64,000 nt of DNA from Emticicia sp. CRIBPO (GTDB taxonomy: Bacteria > Bacteroidota > Bacteroidia > Cytophagales > Spirosomataceae). The translations under genes and the position numbers were made by a program. This document shows, piece by piece, positions 48,570 to 57,044 of the stretch; position 1 is the first letter of the stretch; each line of letters begins with the position of its first letter. Below the pieces are notes generated by a model. It saw only the letters and a program-made list of their open reading frames with translations, ran no database searches and had not been told where the DNA came from. Location: contig NZ_JAAAKV010000002.1 of assembly GCF_009905725.1 (NCBI RefSeq), positions 558,001 to 622,000 on the forward strand, written 5' to 3'.

Positions 48570-49829
48570 ATGAAAAAACGTGACTTTTTGAAATCACTTT
48601 CGGGCTTGGGACTTTCTGTTCCGGTGATGGGCAGGAACTTTGAAAGGCTACTCACAGAGCATGAGGGCGTTTCTCCTGAAGCATTGGCCAAAAACGAAGA
48701 ATTCTGGGGTGAAATCCGCTCCGGATATGTTCTGAAGCCTGATTACATCAACCTTGAAAACGGTTATTACTGTATCACACCACAGCCGACTTTCAACGCT
48801 TTTGTGGAAAATATCAAAAAAATCAATTATCACGGTTCTTACTATATGCGTAACGATCGCTTCCCTGAAAACACGGAAGTGAGGCATGCCCTGGCCAAAG
48901 CAGCAGGTTGTCTGCCCGAAGAAATTGTGGTTACCCGGAACACCACCGAGTCGCTGGACACAGTCATTTCAGGCTATGACTGGAAGCCAGGTGACGAAGC
49001 AGTCATGGCAGTACAGGATTATGGTGCCATGCTTGACCACTTTGACCTGCAGGCTAAAAGATACGGCATGGTAAACAAGAGAATTTCAGTGCCTCTGAAT
49101 CCGGCATCTGATGAGGAAATCGTGGAAGTCTATGAAAAAGCCATCACTCCGAAAACCCGGTTGCTGATGGTGTGCCATATCATCAATATCACCGGGCAGA
49201 TACTACCCATTAAAAAAATCTCAGACATGGCTCACAAACACGGGGTCGATGTTCTGGTGGACGGGGCCCATGCTTTTGCTCATTTTGATTATAAAATTTC
49301 AGACCTGGGTTGTGATTATTATGGCACCAGTTTACATAAGTGGCTCAGTTCTCCGCTGGGCGTAGGTTTTTTGTATGTCCGCAAAGGCAAGGCAAAATCC
49401 TTGTGGCCGATATTCGGAGACAATGGATATGCAGATGACGACATCAGAAAACTGAATCATACCGGCACTCCGGCCGTGCACACGGATATAAGTATTCTGA
49501 ATGCCCTGGATTATCTGCAGAAAATCGGCATAGAAAAAAAAGAAGCCCGCCTGAGATATATCAAAGAATACTGGGTAAGCCAGGTCAGAGACTATCCGGG
49601 TATACTGGTCAATACCCCGGCAGACCCGAAACGCTCCTGTGGAATTGCCAACGTGGGTATTGCAAAAATGAAACCCGGGATACTCGGCAAAACACTTCTG
49701 GAAAAATACAAGATCTGGACGGTGCCCATTGACGGAGCCAATGTGCATGGCTGCAGAATCACCCCTAATATTTATACCACCACAGAGGAATTGGATGTTT
49801 TTGTCAAAGCTCTCAAAGAATTGGCGTAG
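48570..49829 (+). CDS. class V aminotransferase family protein with Tat-like signal
   Basis: A 419-residue fold-type I PLP enzyme of the isopenicillin-N-epimerase/cysteine-desulfurase-like branch. PLP marks are DVLVDGAHAFAHFD (cofactor Asp and His), the lysine segment TSLHKWLSSPLGVGF, and VVTRNTTESLD (phosphate cup). The N-terminus is MKKRDFLKSLSGLGLSVPVMG, a KR-type Tat-like signal, so the enzyme may be exported fully folded. I chose the ATG at 48570; the frame extends 18 codons upstream through a low-complexity Lys-rich stretch. The reaction is unknown. It is followed by a long palindrome and then menD. Confidence 0.85.
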   Translation: MKKRDFLKSLSGLGLSVPVMGRNFERLLTEHEGVSPEALAKNEEFWGEIRSGYVLKPDYINLENGYYCITPQPTFNAFVENIKKINYHGSYYMRNDRFPENTEVRHALAKAAGCLPEEIVVTRNTTESLDTVISGYDWKPGDEAVMAVQDYGAMLDHFDLQAKRYGMVNKRISVPLNPASDEEIVEVYEKAITPKTRLLMVCHIINITGQILPIKKISDMAHKHGVDVLVDGAHAFAHFDYKISDLGCDYYGTSLHKWLSSPLGVGFLYVRKGKAKSLWPIFGDNGYADDDIRKLNHTGTPAVHTDISILNALDYLQKIGIEKKEARLRYIKEYWVSQVRDYPGILVNTPADPKRSCGIANVGIAKMKPGILGKTLLEKYKIWTVPIDGANVHGCRITPNIYTTTEELDVFVKALKELA

Positions 49830-49877
49830 GCCGTCATCATAGGCCCGTGCCTCGAGGCACGAGCCTATGATGACGGC
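49830..49877. repeat. 48-nt near-perfect palindrome
   Basis: Arms 49830-49853 and 49854-49877 are complementary at 23 of 24 positions (only C49845 against A49862 fails), with CTCGAG at the centre. It is clearly GC-richer than its flanks. It starts right after the aminotransferase stop and ends three bases before the menD -33 box. No T-run follows, so a simple terminator is not certain; a REP-like element or operator is possible. Confidence 0.8.
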
Positions 49878-49880
49878 AAT

Positions 49881-49911
49881 TTGAGAATAATGCATTTCAT
49901 GAGTATATTTG
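49881..49911 (+). promoter_or_regulatory. menD promoter (Bacteroidota type)
   Basis: TTG at 49881-49883, a 20-base spacer, and TATATTTG at 49904-49911: an exact match to the -33/-7 consensus. Transcription should start near 49918, leaving about 18 nt before the ATG at 49936. Confidence 0.65.
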
Positions 49912-49935
49912 TCTGAAAAAAATCAAAGACAATCA

Positions 49936-51663
49936 ATGGCCACTCTTCAACCGATTCATGACATTGCAGAAATCTGTTTTCAGAAAAACATTGAAGATGT
50001 AATTTTATGTCCGGGATCAAGGAGTGCCGCACTGACCATTTCTTTTGTCAGGCATCCCGGCATTAAAACCTACAGTTTGAGCGACGAACGCTCTGCTGCA
50101 TTTACAGGAATGGGGATGGCCCAGCAGTCTCAAAAGACTGTTGCCCTGATTTGTACCTCTGGTTCGGCCGCATATAATTTTGCTCCTGCAATAGTAGAAG
50201 CTTTCTTCCAGGAAATCCCTTTGCTGATACTGACGGCAGACAGGCCACCGGAATGGATTCATCAATATGACGGGCAAACCATCTACCAGAAAGACATCTA
50301 CGGAAAAAACATCAAGGCTTCATTTGAGTTACCGGCTGATTATTCCCATCCGGATGCTGTCTGGCAGATACAGAGGATCGTCAACGAAGCCATTAACCTT
50401 GCTCAGGCCGCCCCCAAAGGCCCTGTGCACATCAATGTACCGATACGCGAACCTTTTTATCCTGCTGAAGACGAATCTGTCCATTTCGATAAGCAGGTAA
50501 AAGTCATTCAGAACCTTTCACTTGAGAAAACACTCGGTACAGAAACGTGGATTGATCTTATCAGTATCTGGAATTCATGTGAAAAGAAATTAATAGCAGT
50601 CGGCCAGACCGAGGGAGATTTACATGCCTTACTTAAACCCTTCTCAGAAGAATTACTGATCCCGGTGGTGGGTGACAGTATTTCAAATATCCATCATGCC
50701 GGAGCTGACTTTATTGATGCCCATGATATCTTTACGGGAAGGATTTCTGACGACAGCCTGAGTCCTGATCTGCTGATTACCTGCGGGAAGTCGTTTATCT
50801 CTAAAAGTTTTAAACAGTATATCCGCAAAAACAAACCTTTGTATCACTGGCATATCCAGGAAAATCCGAATCTGATTGATCCGTTTCAGTCACTGACCCA
50901 TAAAATCGAGGTTTCTCCTGCCTATTTTTTTCATAAATTATTTGAAGACCTTGATTTCCTGAAGTTCAAAGAAGGCGATGAGGAAGAAGACGCCTCTTAT
51001 TTTAACCTCTGGCAAAAAGCCAATATCCTTTCTAAAAAGGTAATGGCGGAGTTTCTGGCGGATGTAAACTACGGTGAGTTTAAGGCAACTGATTTATTGC
51101 TCCGGAAACTTCCTGAAAATTCCATCATTCACCTGGGCAACAGTATGCCGGTAAGGTATGCCAACCTGCTGGGCATAGAAGCCCTGAAAAACATAAAAGT
51201 TTATGCCAACAGGGGCACCAGCGGCATTGACGGCATCTTGAGCACCGCCATAGGTCAAGCCATGAAGACAGATAAAATCGTTACATGCCTGATCGGGGAC
51301 GTATCGTTCTTTTACGACCGGAACGCTTTATGGAATAATTATCTGCCCAAAAACCTGAGGATTGTCCTGGTCAACAACCAGGGCGGCAATATTTTCAGGA
51401 TCATCGACGGACCGGATAAACAACCTGAACTGGAAGATTATTTTGTAACTTCACAAAAACATACTGCGGAGACCCTGGCAAAAGAATCAGGCTTTATATA
51501 TCAAGCCGTTAAAAACATGAACGACCTGGAAGTCGCCTTTGAAACATTCTATAAAAATACAGATCAGGGGCAACTGATTGAGATATTTACAGACGGAAAT
51601 GCTGATGCCGTTGTTTTTCAGGAGTTCAGAAACATAGCCAACAGAAAACTGTCAAATCTTTGA
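49936..51663 (+). CDS. menD: MenD (SEPHCHC synthase, menaquinone biosynthesis)
   Basis: A 575-residue ThDP enzyme that joins isochorismate and 2-oxoglutarate in the first committed step of menaquinone synthesis. Marks are ILCPGSRSAALTIS, the catalytic-face segment DERSAAFTGMGMAQ, LTADRPPEWIHQYDGQTI, ANRGTSGIDGILSTAIGQA, and the ThDP site IGDVSFFYDRNALW. I chose the ATG at 49936; the frame runs back to a TTG at 49909 that lies inside the -7 element. No other men gene is in the window. It is followed after 11 bp by the phosphatase-like gene. Confidence 0.95.
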   Translation: MATLQPIHDIAEICFQKNIEDVILCPGSRSAALTISFVRHPGIKTYSLSDERSAAFTGMGMAQQSQKTVALICTSGSAAYNFAPAIVEAFFQEIPLLILTADRPPEWIHQYDGQTIYQKDIYGKNIKASFELPADYSHPDAVWQIQRIVNEAINLAQAAPKGPVHINVPIREPFYPAEDESVHFDKQVKVIQNLSLEKTLGTETWIDLISIWNSCEKKLIAVGQTEGDLHALLKPFSEELLIPVVGDSISNIHHAGADFIDAHDIFTGRISDDSLSPDLLITCGKSFISKSFKQYIRKNKPLYHWHIQENPNLIDPFQSLTHKIEVSPAYFFHKLFEDLDFLKFKEGDEEEDASYFNLWQKANILSKKVMAEFLADVNYGEFKATDLLLRKLPENSIIHLGNSMPVRYANLLGIEALKNIKVYANRGTSGIDGILSTAIGQAMKTDKIVTCLIGDVSFFYDRNALWNNYLPKNLRIVLVNNQGGNIFRIIDGPDKQPELEDYFVTSQKHTAETLAKESGFIYQAVKNMNDLEVAFETFYKNTDQGQLIEIFTDGNADAVVFQEFRNIANRKLSNL

Positions 51664-51674
51664 CTCTTACTAAA

Positions 51675-54005
51675 ATGAACAAAAAATTACTGCTGTTATT
51701 CCTGTCACTGATAACCTTCAAAATCAGTGCCCAGGAGCTTGCCAGGAATCCTTATCTGCAAGCCGTTACGACCAAAAGTATCGTCATCAGATGGAGAACG
51801 GATGTGCCTACCTCGTCCAAAGTGAGTTATGCCCTTGCAGGAACGGGTAATTTTATTACTCAGGTAGACGAAACACCCAAAACCGAGCACATCATCAAAC
51901 TGTCGGACTTAAAACCGGACACTCGTTACGATTACAAGGTAGGAAACACGCAGAAGGACCTGGCTTCAGGTGAAGATTTTTATTTTACGACGGCACCCAC
52001 AGCTGATACCCAAAGGCCCTTGAAATTCTGGGTGATGGGTGACTTTGGTGATTTATCTACCGCTAAATATATCAGTAACCAGACGGGCGTGAGAGATGCT
52101 TACCTGGCAAGAAAGAAAGCCCCGACCGACCTGTGGCTCTGGTTGGGCGATATGGGCTACGGAGCCAACCGCGACGGGATCATGCAGGCGGGTATCTTTA
52201 ATTTTTACGGAAACAAAATTTTCGGGAATACCCCGATTTCATATGCTCCCGGCAACCACGAATATGATGATTTCGGGATGCCGGAATCTCAGAAAACCAG
52301 GCAAATCCATTATTTCGACATCATCAACCCACCGGTAAACGGCGAAGGTGGAGGAGTACCCTCGGGCTCAAAAGCTTATTTTTCGTTCAACATCGGCAAT
52401 GTGCACGTCATATCCCTTGATTCTTACGGCATGGACGACGGAGTTTACAGGCTTTATCATCATTTCGGATCGCAATATCAATGGCTGGTCAAAGACCTGG
52501 AGGCTAATAAAAATATGTGGACGGTAATCGCATTTCATCACCCGCCTTATACCAAAAGATCGCACGATTCGGATAATGAAGGCGAACTCAGACTGATCCG
52601 GGAAACCCTGGTGCCTCTTTTCGACAAATACAAAGTAGACCTGGTCCTGACGGGCCACAGCCATGTTTATGAGCGGTCTTACCTGATAAAAGACCACCTT
52701 GGTCCTGCCACATCATTTGATTACAATACCCACGCCGTACAAAAAACTAAAGGGCTTTATACCGCCGCCGCCAAACCTTTTATAAACAAAGATGACGGGA
52801 CAGTTTATGTGGTGGCAGGTTCTGCGGGCAGACTGGACGCACACGGCGACAGGATGTTCGATCCTCCACATCAGGCTTCTGCTTACGCCAACCTGGATAT
52901 CGGGGGCTCGCTGATGCTGACGGTTCAGCAAAACAGGCTGGACGCTGAATGGATTTGTGCGGATGGCGTGATCAGAGACCGGTTTACCATGCTCAAGAAT
53001 GTTAACAAAATCAATAAAATCGATCTGGAGTTTGGCTCTTCTGTTAAACTCAAGGCCTCATGGCCGGGCACATCGGTGTGGTCAAACGGGATTAAAAACC
53101 AACAGGAAATAGAGATAACACCGACCGCCAACACCGTCATTACTGTCAGAGATTCGCTGAGCTATCTTGAAGACCGCTTTGAAATCAACCTTACCCCAAG
53201 ACCTGTTCTCGCGACATCGAATCTCACCGGCCAGAACATCTGCAGCGGAAAAGAAATTTCAGTTTCTTCAGACCTCAGAAATACAACGGTCTCCAAATGG
53301 TCATACATCCTGGAGCTCTCAGACATTAACGGCTCTTTTACCAATCCGCTTAAACTGGCTGAAGGTTCATCCAATAATCTGAAAGCCATTTTGCCGGAAA
53401 ATCTTTCTGAAGGATCAGGATACAAAGTCAGGGTCAGGCCCAATGTCAACTTCTTTGAAGTGATTCCAAGTGCCTCATTTGCTATAAAAAAAATGGCGGA
53501 AGCAAAGTTTGAAGGACCGAATACGGTTCAGTTTGACACAACCATCAATCTTTCCCTGTCATTCAAAGGCAGCCTGCCCATCAGCTACCAGATCAATGAC
53601 CTCGGAGTCAGGCAAACGAACAGCCTCACTGCTGAGGTAAAAATAAGACCTACTGCCCAGACCTTTTTCAGAATAACGCAGCTGAGCAATGCCTGCGGAT
53701 CAGGGAAAATCGACCCGACCGAAATCAAAGTGCTGGCCCCCCTGGGCATGAGTCATGATGAACTGAAATACATCAAAGTATTCCCGAATCCGGTGAAAGA
53801 TGAACTGACGATAGAAAATACCTCAGGACAGGCAGGTAAATATAAGTTCAGTGTGAGTGATTTGTCGGGCAGGAAATTCATTGACAAAAGCATTTACCTT
53901 GATAAAACGGAGGTTGTTTCTTTGCAGGAATTGCCATTCGGCATTTACTTCGTGGAGCTGAAGAGTAAAAAGAAAAGCCTGGTTTTCAAGATCCTGAAAG
54001 AGTAA
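51675..54005 (+). CDS. purple acid phosphatase-like protein with T9SS sorting domain
   Basis: A 776-residue secreted metallophosphoesterase. After the signal peptide (MNKKLLLLFLSLITFKISAQ) comes a fibronectin-like PAP N-domain (RNPYLQAVTTKSIVIRWRT, LKPDTRYDYKVG). The catalytic domain has the five PAP motifs (WVMGDFGD, LGDMGYG, PGNHEYDD, IAFHHPPY, GHSHVYERS). A beta-rich spacer and a C-terminal T9SS type A sorting domain follow (VFPNPVKDELTI, LPFGIYFVELKSKKKS). It probably releases phosphate from organic phosphates at the cell surface or outside. I chose the ATG at 51675; a TTG at 51660 overlaps menD. It ends four bases before the convergent ATPase gene, with no terminator between. Confidence 0.93.
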   Translation: MNKKLLLLFLSLITFKISAQELARNPYLQAVTTKSIVIRWRTDVPTSSKVSYALAGTGNFITQVDETPKTEHIIKLSDLKPDTRYDYKVGNTQKDLASGEDFYFTTAPTADTQRPLKFWVMGDFGDLSTAKYISNQTGVRDAYLARKKAPTDLWLWLGDMGYGANRDGIMQAGIFNFYGNKIFGNTPISYAPGNHEYDDFGMPESQKTRQIHYFDIINPPVNGEGGGVPSGSKAYFSFNIGNVHVISLDSYGMDDGVYRLYHHFGSQYQWLVKDLEANKNMWTVIAFHHPPYTKRSHDSDNEGELRLIRETLVPLFDKYKVDLVLTGHSHVYERSYLIKDHLGPATSFDYNTHAVQKTKGLYTAAAKPFINKDDGTVYVVAGSAGRLDAHGDRMFDPPHQASAYANLDIGGSLMLTVQQNRLDAEWICADGVIRDRFTMLKNVNKINKIDLEFGSSVKLKASWPGTSVWSNGIKNQQEIEITPTANTVITVRDSLSYLEDRFEINLTPRPVLATSNLTGQNICSGKEISVSSDLRNTTVSKWSYILELSDINGSFTNPLKLAEGSSNNLKAILPENLSEGSGYKVRVRPNVNFFEVIPSASFAIKKMAEAKFEGPNTVQFDTTINLSLSFKGSLPISYQINDLGVRQTNSLTAEVKIRPTAQTFFRITQLSNACGSGKIDPTEIKVLAPLGMSHDELKYIKVFPNPVKDELTIENTSGQAGKYKFSVSDLSGRKFIDKSIYLDKTEVVSLQELPFGIYFVELKSKKKSLVFKILKE

Positions 54006-54009
54006 ATTT

Positions 54010-54723
54010 TCAATCTTCAAACATCATTTTCACCATATTTTTATGGTTGGATAAAAAGTGTTTGGTGACTTTGAAGTGCTCTGTTTCTTCATAACTTACT
54101 TTTTTAGGGCCATCTTCCGTTAGCTGGATGATCCTTGCTCCCGGATAGGCCATCAGGATGGGAGAATGGGTAGCGATAATAAACTGTGAGTTGTTTTTCA
54201 CGTGTTCATGAATGGCGACGAGAGCCGATAATTGCCTGTTGGGCGACAAAGCTGCTTCAGGCTCGTCAAAAATATAGAGTCCGTTACCTCTTAGTTTTTC
54301 AGTGATGGTTTTCAGGAATGATTCCCCGTGCGAAAATTCGTGCAGCGAAAAAGGATTGCCGCCGGTCTGATCCATGTAGGTGGCTACATTGTAGAAGCTC
54401 TCAGCCCTGAGAAAATAATAATCATACGGTCTTTTCGGCCCCCTGGCCACCCGCAGATACTGGTATAATTCAGAAGTATTTTTGTTGGTTTCAAACTGCA
54501 TATTGAGCGTTCCACCCTCCGGCCCGAAACCCTGACTGAGGGCAATGGCTTCGATCAGCGTGGATTTTCCGGAACCGTTTTCACCGACAATAAAAGTGAC
54601 GTCAGAATGAAACTCTATCCTGTCGAGCTTACTGATCGCGGGGATGTTAAAGGGATATTGATTAAAGTCTTCAATATTGTCCGCCTTCAACGAAATCTCT
54701 TTCAGAAAGGGTTTGTGATTCAT
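54010..54723 (-). CDS. AAA/ABC-type ATPase of unknown function
   Basis: A 237-residue cytoplasmic ATPase of the predicted-ATPase group (COG3910-like). Walker A is VGENGSGKSTLIEA near residue 48, the signature-like segment is LHEFSHGESFL, Walker B is LYIFDEPEAALS, and the His switch is FIIATHSPILM. There is no membrane domain or transporter partner. It starts two bases after tamL, so it is probably translated from the tamBL transcript; whether it has a role there is unknown. Confidence 0.85.
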   Translation of the reverse strand: MNHKPFLKEISLKADNIEDFNQYPFNIPAISKLDRIEFHSDVTFIVGENGSGKSTLIEAIALSQGFGPEGGTLNMQFETNKNTSELYQYLRVARGPKRPYDYYFLRAESFYNVATYMDQTGGNPFSLHEFSHGESFLKTITEKLRGNGLYIFDEPEAALSPNRQLSALVAIHEHVKNNSQFIIATHSPILMAYPGARIIQLTEDGPKKVSYEETEHFKVTKHFLSNHKNMVKMMFED

Positions 54724-54725
54724 GA

Positions 54726-57044
54726 TCAGAAAGGAAGGCCTACGGCGATGTTGAGTACCAGGTTTTCTTTTCTCCAGTCTTTGCTTTTCAGGCTGAACTC
54801 ATCCAATACCCAGCGTTGACCCGCCTCTCTCCACGGCTTGGTTACCGGCGTAGCCAGGTCAAGTCTGAAGACCACAAAAGTAAAATCTATCCTTAGCCCT
54901 ATCCCAGTCCCTACTGCCATTTCTTTGTAGAAGTTCTTGGAGAATAGTGATCCGGGACCATACAGGTTCTCATCCTTCGCCATCCAGACATTACCCGCAT
55001 CAATAAAGAAAGCTGTCCCGAAGAGACTGTTTAACTTATATCTCAATTCTGTGTTCAGCTCAATCTTGATATCCCCGGTGTTGTTTCCGATGTATTGCAA
55101 TGCCGCATCATCGGTTTGCTCATAGGTGCCCGGTCCCACTCCCCTTGCCCTGAAGGCCCTGATAGAGTTATTGCCCCCCACATAAAACTGACTTACCGTC
55201 GGCAACTGATACGAGTTACCATAAGGCAAACCCACACCCAGTATCACACGATTGGCAATTTTCAGATTCGGGGAAATATCATACCGGTATCTGAAATCAT
55301 TTTCAAGACGGGCAAACTGAGAAAACCTCTCCCCAAGGAAAAATCCTTTTTCTTTTCCAGCCCCTTTAAATTTATCCAGCAAACCTGCAATATTACCTGC
55401 CAGGTCGATACGACCGCTGTAAAATACAGAATGCCGGCTACCGGCTTTTTGTGCAGGAGAATAAGTAATTGAGTAAGAACCGCTCGGTATAAACTGGTTT
55501 TCTAGGATATACAGTAATCTAGGATCAGCAAATATCTGGTCAATAAAAGCCGTGCTGATGTTGGTGGCCTTCACAAAAGTGAGATTAAGAGGGTACAGGG
55601 TGTGTTCTGTGGTCTCATTCCTTCTCCATGCGTATCCCACTGACCCACGATAAGAGTTCAGGTTATAAAGCCCCTTTTTGATAAAATTCTCGTAACTGAA
55701 ATTAATAAGTGTTTTGGGCAGCACGCGGCTGTTTTCAGGATCAATTTTTATAAAAGGAAAAATAAACCTCGGAATCGCCAGGCTGCTCTCCACAGCCAGC
55801 CTGTAGTTGTCGCGGTATTCATTATCCTTATTACCTCCCACCTGGAGCTCAAGCCCCCCGTTAACAGCAATCCTGAATATCTCAGCCCCTTTAAAAGCGT
55901 TGATGTTCTGCCAGTTTAAACTCAGTTGTGACCCTGCCAGACCACTGGACCTCGAAATACCGTTGAGCTCAGCCCTCAGGGTCATTTTCTTTTGAGGCTG
56001 TAAATAGTAATAGACGTTCAGAAAGGTGGAATCGAGACGATTGACCACGTCAAAGCGGGTTTTCACAAACCGGAAGTTATTCAGTCCGACCAACCTTCTC
56101 GTTGAAATACTCTCCAGCTCACTGTTATAAAAACTACCTGGCCTGAATCCTATGGCGTCTGAAAATATTCTTTCTTTATATTTTTTGGCCGGATCTGTGA
56201 GGATAAGTCCCCTGAAGAGATCCGCATTCTCATCTACCTTTTCATTCATGTCTGTCCCGGAATTGACATCGGTATAAACAAAAATATCGTTGATCTGGTA
56301 TTGCTTTTTCGCAATCTCCGGAACGGTTTCCCTGAGTTCAAAATAAAGATTGATCTTGTGGTTATTGTCCGTAGAGTCAGCCTTCAGGGCTACGTAGTCA
56401 GGTCTGAAATAATAATATCCGTTATTTCTCATCGACAAACTGACGTTATCGATTTCCTGCTTGATGATATCAAAATCAAACTGGGCATTGGAATCCAGGA
56501 GGCTTTTGGCTTCTGTAGCCAGGAAGTCCTTTTCAAATGTAGTGGCACCGGCTACGTAATTGATGGTATCCAGCAGGTAAGGTTTTGTTAACCCGATATC
56601 ATAGATCGCGGTCGCCAGGTGTTTTTTGACTTTAAGACTGCCATTGATTCTGGATTTAAAATATCCCTTCGAATCCAGATATGCCCTCAGCGTAACGATA
56701 TTTTTATCCAACATCGTTTGGGTAATAAAAACCGGTTTTTCTCCGAATCTTTTCCTGAACTTATTCTTTAGTCCTTTTTCGGATTTTGGTTCGCCAAACA
56801 GGTAATACCCGGCTACTTTAATAGGAAATCCCAAAACCCTGGTATTCGGCTTCGGACGAAGCAATGCCTCAAGATCGGTTTGCACAGTAGAAGGGATTTT
56901 CCGGGAGGAACTGTCGGCATTCACGACATTTACTTTAGCACCATTATACAGTTTCTCGCTTGCCGGAATATGCTTGCCGATGTTACAACCCGCTAAAAAA
57001 CAGGCAAAAAACAGGAAATAAGCTATGTTGATTTTTCTGGTCAT
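54726..57044 (-). CDS. tamL: TamL, lipoprotein TamA-like Omp85 barrel
   Basis: A 772-residue outer-membrane assembly factor. It starts with a lipoprotein signal ending LAGC (residue 20), unlike proteobacterial TamA, which matches the Bacteroidota TamL form. POTRA-like domains (about 80-340) precede an Omp85 barrel with GGNNSIRAFRARGVGPG, the family's conserved loop motif, and FIDAGNVW near the C-terminus. It overlaps tamB by four bases (ATGA at 57041-57044) and is followed two bases later by the ATPase gene. It probably works with TamB in outer-membrane protein or lipid placement. Confidence 0.9.
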   Translation of the reverse strand: MTRKINIAYFLFFACFLAGCNIGKHIPASEKLYNGAKVNVVNADSSSRKIPSTVQTDLEALLRPKPNTRVLGFPIKVAGYYLFGEPKSEKGLKNKFRKRFGEKPVFITQTMLDKNIVTLRAYLDSKGYFKSRINGSLKVKKHLATAIYDIGLTKPYLLDTINYVAGATTFEKDFLATEAKSLLDSNAQFDFDIIKQEIDNVSLSMRNNGYYYFRPDYVALKADSTDNNHKINLYFELRETVPEIAKKQYQINDIFVYTDVNSGTDMNEKVDENADLFRGLILTDPAKKYKERIFSDAIGFRPGSFYNSELESISTRRLVGLNNFRFVKTRFDVVNRLDSTFLNVYYYLQPQKKMTLRAELNGISRSSGLAGSQLSLNWQNINAFKGAEIFRIAVNGGLELQVGGNKDNEYRDNYRLAVESSLAIPRFIFPFIKIDPENSRVLPKTLINFSYENFIKKGLYNLNSYRGSVGYAWRRNETTEHTLYPLNLTFVKATNISTAFIDQIFADPRLLYILENQFIPSGSYSITYSPAQKAGSRHSVFYSGRIDLAGNIAGLLDKFKGAGKEKGFFLGERFSQFARLENDFRYRYDISPNLKIANRVILGVGLPYGNSYQLPTVSQFYVGGNNSIRAFRARGVGPGTYEQTDDAALQYIGNNTGDIKIELNTELRYKLNSLFGTAFFIDAGNVWMAKDENLYGPGSLFSKNFYKEMAVGTGIGLRIDFTFVVFRLDLATPVTKPWREAGQRWVLDEFSLKSKDWRKENLVLNIAVGLPF

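Noticed and set aside
49332-49895. 187-residue frame antisense to the aminotransferase
   Set aside because: Antisense shadow that runs through the palindrome; no motif or start context.
54010-54723. ATPase as an OLD- or Gabija-like defence gene
   Set aside because: No TOPRIM or nuclease domain and no partner; it is tightly joined to tamL, which suggests a housekeeping transcript.
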